In this document: piece by piece, positions 54,702 through 63,298 of the stretch | Position numbering within the stretch: position 1 is the first letter of the stretch | Layout of the letters: every line of letters begins with the position of its first letter | Source: Oceanisphaera profunda | GTDB taxonomy: Bacteria; Pseudomonadota; Gammaproteobacteria; Enterobacterales; Aeromonadaceae | DNA length: 64,000 bases | Direction of reading: 5' to 3' | Assembly (NCBI RefSeq): GCF_002157895.1 | Contig: NZ_CP021377.1 | Coordinates: forward strand, 124,001 to 188,000 | The notes under the pieces: generated by a model | Database searches by the model: none | Told to the model about the DNA's origin: nothing | Seen by the model: the letters and a program-made list of their open reading frames with translations, nothing else | Translations under genes and position numbers: made by a program

Positions 54702-54783
54702 TAGGGCGCGTTCTCATTTGACGCTTCGGCTGCATTAGCTACCTTTATAGTATTTGAAGTAACTACTTGTGAGGTAACGACTT

Positions 54784-55535
54784 ATGAGGCATTACTTGCT
54801 ACGAGATGATCAATGGGAGTGCATCGAAGAACTGCTCCCGGGTAAAGCTAGCGATAGAGGCGTGACAGCACTCGATAATCGCAAATTTGTTGAAGCGGTA
54901 CTTTGGATTGCTCGAACTGGCGCACCTTGGCGGGATTTACCTGATTTTTATGGGCATTGGCACCGCGTTTACGTCCGATATAGTCGTTGGTCTCACAAAG
55001 GCGTCTGGCTCACGATAATGGAGGAGTTATCCAAAGAAGCTGATTTTGAGCAACTCATGATCGACGGTAGTATCGTTCGTGTCCATCAACATGGGGCGGC
55101 TAAAAAAAAGAGCAAGATGCAGAAGCCATGGGGAAGTCTAGAGGTGGACTAACGACTAAAATCCATGCTGCCGTTGACGCTTTAGGCAACCCCGTGCGCT
55201 TACTGTTAACCCTAGGGCAGGCCTCAGAATATGATCAAGCAGAGGCATTGTTGGATGGTTTTACGCCTAGCCAGGTCTTGGCTGACAAGGGTTATGATTC
55301 AGATGCGTTTGTTGAAAGTATTCAAAGTGTTGGAGCAGAAGCGGTTATACCCTCAAGAAAAAATCGATTGGAGCCAAGGCCGTTGGATCGTCATGTTTAT
55401 AAAGATCGCAACTTGGTTGAGCGTTTCTTCCAAAAGTTGAAGCAATTTCGTCGTATAGCAACTAGGTACGAACGACTGGCAAAAAATTACCAGTCAATGT
55501 TGAGCCTCGTGTCAGCCGTTATCTGGCTGGCATAA
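54784..55535 (+). CDS. IS5-family transposase, two frames joined by -1 frameshift
   Basis: The first frame (54784-55152) starts MRHYLLRDDQWECIEELLPG and carries ARTGAPWRDLPDFYGHW and the first Asp in LMIDGSIVRVHQHGA. The second frame (to 55535) continues GKSRGGLTTKIHAAVDALGN, with the second Asp in LADKGYDSDAF and the Glu in NLVERFFQKLKQFRRIATRY. They join at A AAA AAG (55104-55110), giving ...AKKKEQDAEAMGKSRGG, a complete DDE transposase of about 250 residues. No internal stop or other damage is seen, so it may be active. Confidence 0.92.
55104..55110 (+). other. -1 slippery heptamer in the IS transposase
   Basis: Codons GCT AAA AAA AAG contain A AAA AAG in the correct phase for -1 slippage within a run of eight A. 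The -1 frame continues as the second half of the transposase. A one-base deletion in the A-run would look the same, but this heptamer is a known frameshift site in IS elements. Confidence 0.75.
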
Positions 55536-55638
55536 TTGAGAACGCACCCTAGTCTATAAAATCCAAAATTATAATAAGTACAATACTTAACAGCTTACAC
55601 GTCAACTTGATATAGCTAAGATTAAGTTAATATGAAGA

Positions 55639-56229
55639 CTAGCTACTCTCACTTAAGTTCTCGCCGATATTTTTAATAAAGCGAGCAGGTATACCGGCCA
55701 CCAGTGTATTGGCTGCGACATCTTTAGTCACAACTGAGCCTGCCGCTACTACTGCGTTTTCACCCACAGTAACACCGGGCAAAATGGTCACACCGGCACC
55801 CAGCCAGGCATTGTTTTTTATTAAAATCGATTTTAAATCAAGATCTTTTCTTTTGGCAGGATCCAGAGGATGATTTTCAGTGATAAGACTGACCTTAGGC
55901 CCTATCTGTACATTATCTTCAATGGTGATGCCTCCCATATCTAAGAAGCTACAATCATGATTGATAAATACCTTACGGCCTATTTTTGTGTGCTGACCAA
56001 AATTGGTATAAAACGGGATAAAAATTATCGAGCTAGCATCTATGGTGCTTTTAGTTACTTCGCTTAACCGCCCTCTTATTTGATTTATATCTGTAGAGCT
56101 ATTAAGCGCGGGTAACAGCTTTATTGTTCTGGAGATCTGCGCCCACACTTTCTTCATTTGCGGATCATTATTTTCAATCACGCCACCTGCCAGCATTTTA
56201 TCGAATATATTTATTTTATCTTGGTTCAT
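55639..56229 (-). CDS. Sugar O-acetyltransferase, left-handed beta-helix (Maa/LacA/NodL-like)
   Basis: A 196-residue hexapeptide-repeat enzyme. Visible are the coil repeats IGRKVFINHDCSFLDMGGIT and IEDNVQIGPKVSLITENHP (catalytic His), then AWLGAGVTILPGVTVGENAV and AAGSVVTKDV. The Maa-type N-terminal helical domain is present (MNQDKINIFDKMLAGG). It transfers acetyl groups from acetyl-CoA to sugars. It is noticeably more AT-rich than its neighbours and sits just after the IS, so horizontal arrival is likely. Confidence 0.9.
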   Translation of the reverse strand: MNQDKINIFDKMLAGGVIENNDPQMKKVWAQISRTIKLLPALNSSTDINQIRGRLSEVTKSTIDASSIIFIPFYTNFGQHTKIGRKVFINHDCSFLDMGGITIEDNVQIGPKVSLITENHPLDPAKRKDLDLKSILIKNNAWLGAGVTILPGVTVGENAVVAAGSVVTKDVAANTLVAGIPARFIKNIGENLSESS

Positions 56230-56567
56230 ATTTTATTAACCACTATTGATCTTGGTTATAATTTTAGCGCAATAGGCTCGTCTAAACTAATTATATTTTA
56301 TACTTGCATCCATACTTTTACTTGCATTCATACATGGGCAGGCTGAGACTTGCGTACCCAGTTCGCCTAAGGCACCAATCTCGCAGTTTGTCCGTGGTGA
56401 CTGGGCAAAAACCCACTGAGTTAGCAGGGCTAGCTTGTTGAATACCTAGCTGAGCAAGGTGTTGAGTACGCGAGTAAAGGCCTTGTGAAAAGCATAGCCA
56501 GATGCCCCTTACCTCAAAAACAATCGAGTGTTAGAATGCCCGCATCTCAACATTAATAGGAACCGTA
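56230..56567. other. Gene-free region upstream of the FKBP gene
   Basis: AT-rich on the left and near-average GC on the right. No gene or clear structure beyond weak pairing around 56440. It should hold both promoters. Confidence 0.6.
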
Positions 56568-57038
56568 ATGAAATTCGTTATTTTAACTATCGTCATTTTA
56601 ATAGTGGTATTTTACGTTGTTAGAAATTCCAACCATAAAAAAGCCGCGCAGGAAAACATTACCGTAGGCAACGAATTTTTAACCACTAACAAAGCTAACG
56701 CAGAGGTGCAAGAAACCGCTTCAGGTTTACAGTATCAAATATTAAATAAAGGCGAAGGTGATGCTCACCCTACTGCTGGCTCAACGGTAAAAGTGCATTA
56801 TCATGGCACACTTTTAGATGGCACTGTATTTGATAGTTCAGTTGAGCGTAATGAGCCTATCAGCTTCCCATTAAATCGCGTGATTAAAGGATGGACCGAA
56901 GGTGTGCAATTAATGGTGGTCGGTGACAAGTTTAAGTTCTTTATTCCCTCAAGGCTCGCTTATGGAAATAGCCCTGCAGGAGCAATAACGCCGGGTTCTT
57001 TGCTTATTTTTGAAGTGGAACTGTTAGCCATCGAGTAA
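56568..57038 (+). CDS. Membrane-anchored FKBP-type peptidyl-prolyl isomerase
   Basis: The 156-residue protein has one N-terminal hydrophobic helix (MKFVILTIVILIVVFYVVRN) and then an FKBP domain from about residue 45: VKVHYHGTLLDGTVFDSSVE, PLNRVIKGWTEGVQLMVVGD, FKFFIPSRLAYG, and the closing LLIFEVELLAI. All active-site aromatic positions of FKBP appear present. It likely helps fold periplasmic or membrane-near proteins, depending on topology. AATAGGAAC precedes the ATG. Confidence 0.92.
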   Translation: MKFVILTIVILIVVFYVVRNSNHKKAAQENITVGNEFLTTNKANAEVQETASGLQYQILNKGEGDAHPTAGSTVKVHYHGTLLDGTVFDSSVERNEPISFPLNRVIKGWTEGVQLMVVGDKFKFFIPSRLAYGNSPAGAITPGSLLIFEVELLAIE

Positions 57039-57060
57039 TTATAACCGAGCGTTACAACCT

Positions 57061-57109
57061 ATGGATACTCACTATCTTTATCATGTTAATTAAAGTAATG
57101 AGTATCCAT
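57061..57109. terminator. Hairpin between FKBP and diguanylate cyclase genes
   Basis: ATGGATACTCA/TGAGTATCCAT arms with a 27-nt loop, in the gap between two convergent genes. The loop is long and T-runs are weak, so this is a moderate terminator call. Confidence 0.6.
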
Positions 57110-57122
57110 ATAAACTCCCTAT

Positions 57123-58283
57123 TCACTCTGCAAGTTCACAACGGTTACGCCCCTTGTCTTTGGCAATATATAAAGCAGTATCTGCACGACGGAGCAGGCT
57201 TTCAAAACTTTCATCTTGTTGATGTTCAGCCACACCCATACTAACGGTAATTGCAAAAGACTGATGACTCTTGGTCGTTTCTATTAGGTCGGAGTCTATT
57301 TTAAACCCATTGCGTAATCGATTGGCGACCATTAATGCCGTGTCGGATGACGTATTGGGTAACAAGGCCACAAACTCCTCACCGCCAAATCGACAAAAAA
57401 TATCTTCTTCTCGTAGTATTTTCTGGGCTTCAGCCACGAATCTGCACAACACTTTATCGCCAAAATCATGACCTAAATAATCATTCACTTTTTTGAATTC
57501 ATCGAGATCCATCATCAACACGCTTACCGGCAATTTATGACGCCGAGAGTAAGCCATGGCCTTTTCATAAAGAAGACCGCATGAACGCCGATTAAGCGCA
57601 CCGGTTAAAGGGTCGTGATTGGCTTGGTTATCAAGATCAGCTTGCAGGCGCTCGGTGGTCATCAATACCATGCCCAGCGTGATGGCAATCATGGAACACA
57701 ATAACCACAGCAGCATAAAAGCGGCGACGCCATTGGGATTCAATAAGTCGACGATTTCTGAATTTTCACGAGCAATCATGGCGCGTATCAAAAAAACCGC
57801 GCCATTAATGGCATAAATATATCCGGTGGCACGCACCGCTGGGGTGTTTTGGGTCGGAGAAAACAGTAAATCACGAGCAATCAGTAACGATAACACCGCC
57901 ACCAGCACCGCATTACTAACGGCTTTTGTGGCCACTGAATATTGAGTTTGTGCGATTAGGATCAACACCAAACCAACAGCCGCCATGCCGAGCAAAACCA
58001 AAGATCTTAACGGAGGCTTGCCCATAAAGCGGCTAAAGCCATCCCAGCTCAAAATCAGACCAATAACGGCAAAGAATTGTGCAGATGATAACAATGGCAA
58101 CCACTGCAGCTTGCCATAAGCAAAGATCATAACAAAGGTAATCACAGCACTAACACCCGCCAAAAACCAGCGACTAAGCCCAGGAATCGCCAAATGCATG
58201 CGCCAAAGCAACAGTCTGGCGCCAGCGCAAAAGGCGGTTGCCAATGCCACGGCAACTAATAAGGTGTGAATATCCAACAGCAT
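57123..58283 (-). CDS. Membrane diguanylate cyclase with 7TM-like sensor
   Basis: The 386-residue protein has about seven N-terminal hydrophobic helices (about 1-215) and a C-terminal GGDEF domain (about 225-385). The catalytic motif reads GGEEF (RFGGEEFVALLP), an active variant, and an I-site RxxD (REED) lies five residues before it. It makes c-di-GMP from two GTP, probably in answer to a membrane signal. It is not adjacent to effector genes, so its target is unknown. Confidence 0.92.
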   Translation of the reverse strand: MLLDIHTLLVAVALATAFCAGARLLLWRMHLAIPGLSRWFLAGVSAVITFVMIFAYGKLQWLPLLSSAQFFAVIGLILSWDGFSRFMGKPPLRSLVLLGMAAVGLVLILIAQTQYSVATKAVSNAVLVAVLSLLIARDLLFSPTQNTPAVRATGYIYAINGAVFLIRAMIARENSEIVDLLNPNGVAAFMLLWLLCSMIAITLGMVLMTTERLQADLDNQANHDPLTGALNRRSCGLLYEKAMAYSRRHKLPVSVLMMDLDEFKKVNDYLGHDFGDKVLCRFVAEAQKILREEDIFCRFGGEEFVALLPNTSSDTALMVANRLRNGFKIDSDLIETTKSHQSFAITVSMGVAEHQQDESFESLLRRADTALYIAKDKGRNRCELAE

Positions 58284-58695
58284 GATTAAATGATTACTCG
58301 ATAAGCATAAAAAAGTCGCGTCAGTGCTTAATCATGCACGCTGACTCGGTCAGTCGTAAAATAACGCCCTACACTGCCGCACTTGTTTGTTAGAGAGAAA
58401 TAATAGACCCCATTTTAGACAAAACGCTGCAAACTGCTACTGGGTATTGCTAACAATCTTTGCGTAAAATGGCATAGATAACCGAGGCTTGCACATTAAA
58501 GGTGTCACATTTGGCGTGATAAGATGCGTTGATGAAGCGGTTTGGGTTACATGCTATGGTTTTACCTTGTTAATGACTGAATGTTGTTTGCTGGATGTTG
58601 ATGACGGATCTTAAATGTATAACTTGCGTAATATTTAATCATAAAAAATCATTAGGCTGAATGTCAGCCTTTCATGAAGATAGATAGGAACATAA
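58284..58695. other. Gene-free region upstream of cls
   Basis: About 410 bp without gene, repeat or strong hairpin. It should hold the divergent promoters of the cyclase and cls genes; a 64-codon reverse frame over the cls start is a shadow. Confidence 0.6.
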
Positions 58696-60138
58696 ATGAC
58701 CTTTGTGTTAACGCTGCACTTTCTGTTAGTGCTGACTTTTACCGCGCGAATTTTACTGCGCGATGACTTATCGCCACCTGGGCGTTTGGCGTGGTTTATC
58801 GTCTTGAACGTGCTGCCGTATTTTGGCACTGCCGTTTATTTCCTATTTGGTGAGATTGATATTGGCAAGCGCGCCGTCAAGCGTCACGACGAAATTTTTG
58901 ATGAAATTAGGGCTAACGCGTCCCATCTTATGGGTGATAAGACTCAGGTCGATACGCTGATAGACCCTATCTATCGCCCTGGATTTCGCTATGCAGGCTC
59001 GATTAATGGTTTTCACACTGTGGCCGGCAATAGCGCAGAACTAATGGCCGACGGCGATGCCACCAGAGCGCGGCTAGTAGCGGACATAGACGCCGCTACC
59101 GATCACGTACATGTGCTCTATTACATCTGGCTTAACGACCAAACCGGTGGCGATGTCGCTCAAGCCCTGATTAGAGCCGCGCAAAGAGGCGTAACTTGTC
59201 GGGCCATGGCGGACGGGCTTGGCTCGCGCGCCTTAATCAAATCCGGACTGTGGCGACGCATGCAAGAGTCCGGTGTAGAGCTGGCGGTGGCGCTGTCATT
59301 TAGAAACTTGCTGCGCACCATAGTGCTTAGCCGTTTTGACCTAAGAAACCACCGTAAAATCACCGTGATTGACGGGTGCATTACCTATTGTGGTAGTCGA
59401 AACTCAGCAGATCCTGAATTTTTACCCAAGGCGAAATACGCACCCTGGGTGGATATTATGCTGCGCTTTGAAGGCCCTGTGGTGGCGCAAAACCAATTAT
59501 TGTTCGCCAGCGACTGGATGCAGGCCACCGGCGAATCTTTGGATCAGTTTAAATTGATAGCGGAACGAGAAGTCGAGCCCATTACAGGGGGGTTCCCCGC
59601 GCAAGTAATGGGCGTAGGCCCTACTGAACGTCGCGGTGCAACACCCCAGCTATTCGCCAACCTGATTGCCAGCGCACAATCCGAGCTGATCATCTCTACG
59701 CCTTATTTTGTGCCCGATGCCACGCTGCTAGAGTCGTTGTGCGCGGCGGCCCATCGCGGCGTTGCCGTGACGCTGATTTATCCTAAGGTGAATGACAGCT
59801 GGATTGTGTCTGCGGCCAGCCGCAGTTACTACCATCAGCTACTGGATGCGGGTTGTGTTATCCATGAATTTAAAGGCGGCCTGCTGCATGCAAAAACCTT
59901 GACTATGGATGGCTGCGTGAGCCTGATCGGTTCTTCAAATCTGGATTTGCGCAGCTTTGATCTCAATTATGAAAACAACATTCTGCTGCAAGACCCAGCC
60001 ACTACTCTGGCAATTTTCGAGCGCCAGCAAAGCTACATTGCCAGCTCTGACAAGGTCGAACTAAGCACTGTACTTGCTTGGCCCTATTACAGAAGGATCT
60101 GGAACAACGTGATCGCCACCATTGGCCCAGTGTTATAA
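58696..60138 (+). CDS. cls: Cardiolipin synthase
   Basis: The 480-residue inner-membrane enzyme of the phospholipase D family condenses two phosphatidylglycerols to cardiolipin. Two HKD motifs are seen: NHRKITVIDGCITYCGSRNS (first part HRKITVID) and LLHAKTLTMDGCVSLIGSSN (HAKTLTMD). Two N-terminal membrane helices are present (about 1-20 and 35-52). The layout fits ClsA. ATAGGAAC lies upstream of ATG. It ends in a hairpin. Confidence 0.95.
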   Translation: MTFVLTLHFLLVLTFTARILLRDDLSPPGRLAWFIVLNVLPYFGTAVYFLFGEIDIGKRAVKRHDEIFDEIRANASHLMGDKTQVDTLIDPIYRPGFRYAGSINGFHTVAGNSAELMADGDATRARLVADIDAATDHVHVLYYIWLNDQTGGDVAQALIRAAQRGVTCRAMADGLGSRALIKSGLWRRMQESGVELAVALSFRNLLRTIVLSRFDLRNHRKITVIDGCITYCGSRNSADPEFLPKAKYAPWVDIMLRFEGPVVAQNQLLFASDWMQATGESLDQFKLIAEREVEPITGGFPAQVMGVGPTERRGATPQLFANLIASAQSELIISTPYFVPDATLLESLCAAAHRGVAVTLIYPKVNDSWIVSAASRSYYHQLLDAGCVIHEFKGGLLHAKTLTMDGCVSLIGSSNLDLRSFDLNYENNILLQDPATTLAIFERQQSYIASSDKVELSTVLAWPYYRRIWNNVIATIGPVL

Positions 60139-60162
60139 GTCGCGCTGGGCTACTTTATGAAC

Positions 60163-60187
60163 AATGAGCATGATTTTGATGCTCATT
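60163..60187 (+). terminator. Terminator after cls
   Basis: AATGAGCAT/ATGCTCATT stem with a 7-nt loop, followed by TTGG and a weak T-run, 24 bp after the stop. Confidence 0.7.
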
Positions 60188-60242
60188 TTGGCTGAACATA
60201 AGTATTTTCTGTGGTCGTTTGTTTAAGGTGTGACGTTATTAA

Positions 60243-60311
60243 AAGATACAGCCTGTTCTTTATTGTATCTTCCGCTGTTAAACCGCACTCAACCTAGCTT
60301 TTATTGCTAGG
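60243..60311 (+). promoter_or_regulatory. Two hairpins upstream of the GntP permease gene
   Basis: AAGATACA/TGTATCTT at 60243-60271 and CCTAGC/GCTAGG at 60293-60311 lie within 120 bp upstream of the start. They could form a leader structure or operator sites. No classic GntR site was recognised. Confidence 0.35.
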
Positions 60312-60361
60312 CTGTTCTGTTATTAGGCTGCTAACAAGGTGTTACTAAGGATCCTTACTCT

Positions 60362-61720
60362 ATGACCACAGTACTGCTACTGATTGCCATTATCGCTTTT
60401 ATCGTGGTGGCAACGGCTAAATTCAAACTACACCCTTTTCTTACGCTGCTATTGGCCGCTTTTTTACTGGCATTTTTTAGTGGCCTGCCCATTGCTAATA
60501 CCGCGAAAACCATCAGTGATGGCTTTGGTGGCATATTAGGCTATATCGGTCTGGTTATTGTGCTCGGCACCATTATCGGCGTGATGCTAGAGAAAAGTGG
60601 TGCCGCCATCACCATGGCCGAAGCCGTGATCCGCGTATTAGGGCCAAGATTTCCTACCTTAACCGTATCGATTATCGGCTACTTAGTGTCTATCCCGGTA
60701 TTTTGTGACTCGGGTTACGTGATTTTAAACTCGCTTAAGCAGTCTTTGGCCAATCGCATGCGGGTATCCAGTGTTGCAATGAGTGTGGCGCTGGCCACCG
60801 GTTTGTATGCAACCCATACTTTTGTGCCGCCAACCCCAGGCCCCATTGCGGCCGCGGGTAACTTAGGTCTTGAGTCCAGTTTAGGGCTGGTGATTGGTGT
60901 GGGTTTATTGGTGTCTGCTTGTGCCGCTTTGGCGGGTTTGGTGTGGGCCAATCGTTTCAAGAACGAGCAGCCGGATGGCGAAGGTGCAGAAGAACTGATA
61001 GAAAAAGCAGAAGAATTCGAAGCAATGAAGCAGCGTTATGGAGTGCTGCCGAATACCTTTAACTCCTTTGCGCCTATTTTTGTGCCAATTTTGCTGATTT
61101 GTTTAGGCTCTGTGGCTAACTTTCCTGCTGAGCCTTTGGGTAAAGAAGGTATTTATCAGCTATTCAACTTTTTGGGTCAGCCGCTGAATGCCTTGCTGAT
61201 TGGTTTGTTTTTATCGTTTGGTCTGCTGAAAGGCGACCATAAGCTGGAACAGTTCAGTGAGCACATTGCCAGTGGATTAGTGTCTGCCGCCCCAATCTTG
61301 CTGATTACCGGTGCCGGTGGTGCTTTTGGTGCTGTCATTAAAGCCACGGATGTGGGCAGCTATTTAGGCATGACCTTATCGGGCTTAGGGGTGGGTATTT
61401 TTATGCCCTTTATTGTGTCCGCAGCCCTTAAGTCGGCTCAGGGTTCTTCTACCGTTGCACTGGTGACTACCTCTGCATTAGTGGCCCCTATGCTGGGTGA
61501 CATTGGTCTGGGCAGTGAGATGGGCCGCGTGCTGACCGTGATGGCCATTGGTGCCGGCGCTATGACGGTGTCTCATGCTAACGACAGCTTCTTTTGGGTA
61601 GTGACTCAGTTTAGTAAGATGAGTGTGCCCCAAGCTTATCGTGCGCAAACCATGGCCACCTTAGTACAAGGGGTCACCGGCATGGCCGTGGTATACGTAC
61701 TCACCTTGATTTTACTGTGA
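60362..61720 (+). CDS. GntP-family permease
   Basis: The 452-residue inner-membrane transporter of the gluconate:H+ symporter family has about twelve helices. Family features are FKLHPFLTLLLAAFLLAF at the start, GYVILNSLKQSLA, the conserved LYATHTFVPPTPGPIAAAGN, and the ending AMTVSHANDSFFWVVTQFS. Relatives carry gluconate, L-idonate, D-serine or other hydroxy acids. No gluconate kinase gene is adjacent, so the substrate is open. It is followed by a terminator. Confidence 0.92.
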   Translation: MTTVLLLIAIIAFIVVATAKFKLHPFLTLLLAAFLLAFFSGLPIANTAKTISDGFGGILGYIGLVIVLGTIIGVMLEKSGAAITMAEAVIRVLGPRFPTLTVSIIGYLVSIPVFCDSGYVILNSLKQSLANRMRVSSVAMSVALATGLYATHTFVPPTPGPIAAAGNLGLESSLGLVIGVGLLVSACAALAGLVWANRFKNEQPDGEGAEELIEKAEEFEAMKQRYGVLPNTFNSFAPIFVPILLICLGSVANFPAEPLGKEGIYQLFNFLGQPLNALLIGLFLSFGLLKGDHKLEQFSEHIASGLVSAAPILLITGAGGAFGAVIKATDVGSYLGMTLSGLGVGIFMPFIVSAALKSAQGSSTVALVTTSALVAPMLGDIGLGSEMGRVLTVMAIGAGAMTVSHANDSFFWVVTQFSKMSVPQAYRAQTMATLVQGVTGMAVVYVLTLILL

Positions 61721-61791
61721 GATATAAACCAAGCTCGGTTAGCTCTGACTTTAGTTAGCACTGACATAAGCTACTCATGCAGTATTAGAAT

Positions 61792-61814
61792 AAGGCCAGC
61801 GTTATGCTGGCCTT
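61792..61814 (+). terminator. Terminator after the GntP gene
   Basis: AAGGCCAGC/GCTGGCCTT stem with a 5-nt loop, followed by ACTTATT, 71 bp after the stop. Confidence 0.8.
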
Positions 61815-61924
61815 ACTTATTGATATTCTCTCATGTGACCAGTAACTATCTCTTGCTTGCTCACCTTATCTCCCCACACCTTATGTGGCTTGGGAATCAC
61901 GGTGAAGCTGCTGCAAACCAGCAA

Positions 61925-63004
61925 TCAAGGTTTGGATAATACAGGCGCGGGTTTAAGAAACGGGGCGGGATCAATGGGGCCTCTGGAGTAAATCCCAAAG
62001 TGAAGATGCGGTGGCGTGGTGCGGGCGTTACCGGTGTTACCTACGTATCCAAGAATGTCACCTTTGTTAACGGTATCCCCGGATTCAATCGCAAATGAAT
62101 CCAAGTGTGCATAGTAATAGCGGGCACCACTGAGCCCCAGCATACCGCCCGATAGCCACACATGATTGCCGCCAATGCCACCGGTGCCGGTACGAACACG
62201 GCCGTCAGTCACGGCTATCACCGCTGTGCCCTTCTTCGCAAAAATGTCCACGCCGTGATGTGCTCGGGCACCGCCATCGCGCGGGGCGCCAAAGCGGCTG
62301 CCTATATCGCGCGGCGATGCGCTAGCTACCGGAAATGGTAAAGAGCCGCCCTGAGCGATGGCCAGTGCATACTCCACTTGGCCAAATAACTCCGGTTGCA
62401 GCACAATGCGATACTCACCGGTTTGCGACACCACTCGACTAGCCGTTGCGCCATCGGCGCTTAGCTCCGTTAAGGTTGACCAACCTTGGCCATCACTGCG
62501 ACCTTGCTCAAGACTGGCGTACAACCTGCTACCAGCAGTATCTGCACGAGAGAGCTGCCAAACCAATTTGGCTCCTTGCTCAAGCGTCACCTGATACACA
62601 TGCGCGTTAATCTGATCCGCATTAAAGACACTCGCGGTGCGAAAGCGATGGCCCACCCGCACCGGCTGCTGATTCGCCCGCTCCACAGCACCTGTCCATT
62701 GCTGACCCAGAGGGCTGCTTAATAGCCCAGCCATGCGCAAACGCCACACAAAAACCTCTCTCGGTGACCAGCCCAATAGCTCGAAGGCAAGGTAGCGAGC
62801 ACCACGCTCGCTACTGTTAAACGCGGTCTGTCGCCAATCATCTCGCACCACCAACGCCCCTATTAGCAGTACTAACAGGCCCAATAGTAGCCAAGGGCGC
62901 AGCCTACGCTTGCTGACCGTGCTTGGCTGCTCAGGTTTATTTGAGTTAGCTCCGGCTGCGTCTGCAGCGTGCGGATTATCAGCGACTTGGTGGGGATCAC
63001 GCAT
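61925..63004 (-). CDS. M23-family (LytM-type) peptidase with membrane anchor
   Basis: The 359-residue protein has a cytosolic N-terminus, one membrane helix (about 35-58; LRPWLLLGLLVLLIGALVV), a middle domain, and a C-terminal M23 zinc domain. Metal ligands are seen in HHGVDIFAKKGTAVIAVTDG (H and D) and PHLHFGIYS (HxH). It should face the periplasm and cut or bind peptidoglycan cross-links. ATG at 63004 is used; GTG at 63016 would add four residues and sits nearer the AGAGGGTG site. Substrate specificity is inference. Confidence 0.88.
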   Translation of the reverse strand: MRDPHQVADNPHAADAAGANSNKPEQPSTVSKRRLRPWLLLGLLVLLIGALVVRDDWRQTAFNSSERGARYLAFELLGWSPREVFVWRLRMAGLLSSPLGQQWTGAVERANQQPVRVGHRFRTASVFNADQINAHVYQVTLEQGAKLVWQLSRADTAGSRLYASLEQGRSDGQGWSTLTELSADGATASRVVSQTGEYRIVLQPELFGQVEYALAIAQGGSLPFPVASASPRDIGSRFGAPRDGGARAHHGVDIFAKKGTAVIAVTDGRVRTGTGGIGGNHVWLSGGMLGLSGARYYYAHLDSFAIESGDTVNKGDILGYVGNTGNARTTPPHLHFGIYSRGPIDPAPFLKPAPVLSKP

Positions 63005-63298
63005 ATCAATACTCACCCTCTAGTCATGGTGGCCAGTGCGTCACCCTAACGTCATAAAACCCATAGCCTGGGTTAATGGCCATTATCAGAAAGCGGATTG
63101 AACTGCATAGCCAAATAGGATGCAAATTCAGTATTTAAACTATGATAACCATTAACAGTAAACATGTTTTCAAAAGCCAACTTGCGATTTAAGACCCGAT
63201 TTAAAATACTCAATCAAGGGCTGCTTGGTAACCATACCTTAGATACTGCTAAAGAATCATCACGCAATATCCGCCGCCCCGAACCTAAGGATAGTTAA

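Larger units (their letters stand above)
54704..55549 (+). mobile_element. IS5-family insertion sequence (IS427-like), 846 bp
   Basis: The terminal inverted repeats are GGGCGCGTTCTCATTTG on the left and GGGTGCGTTCTCAATTA, complement of the right end. TA dinucleotides flank the element (54702-54703 and 55550-55551). Two overlapping transposase frames with a DDE site occupy the inside. Length and TA duplication fit the IS427 group of IS5. It lies directly against the MITE, in the same CTAG site. Confidence 0.92.
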
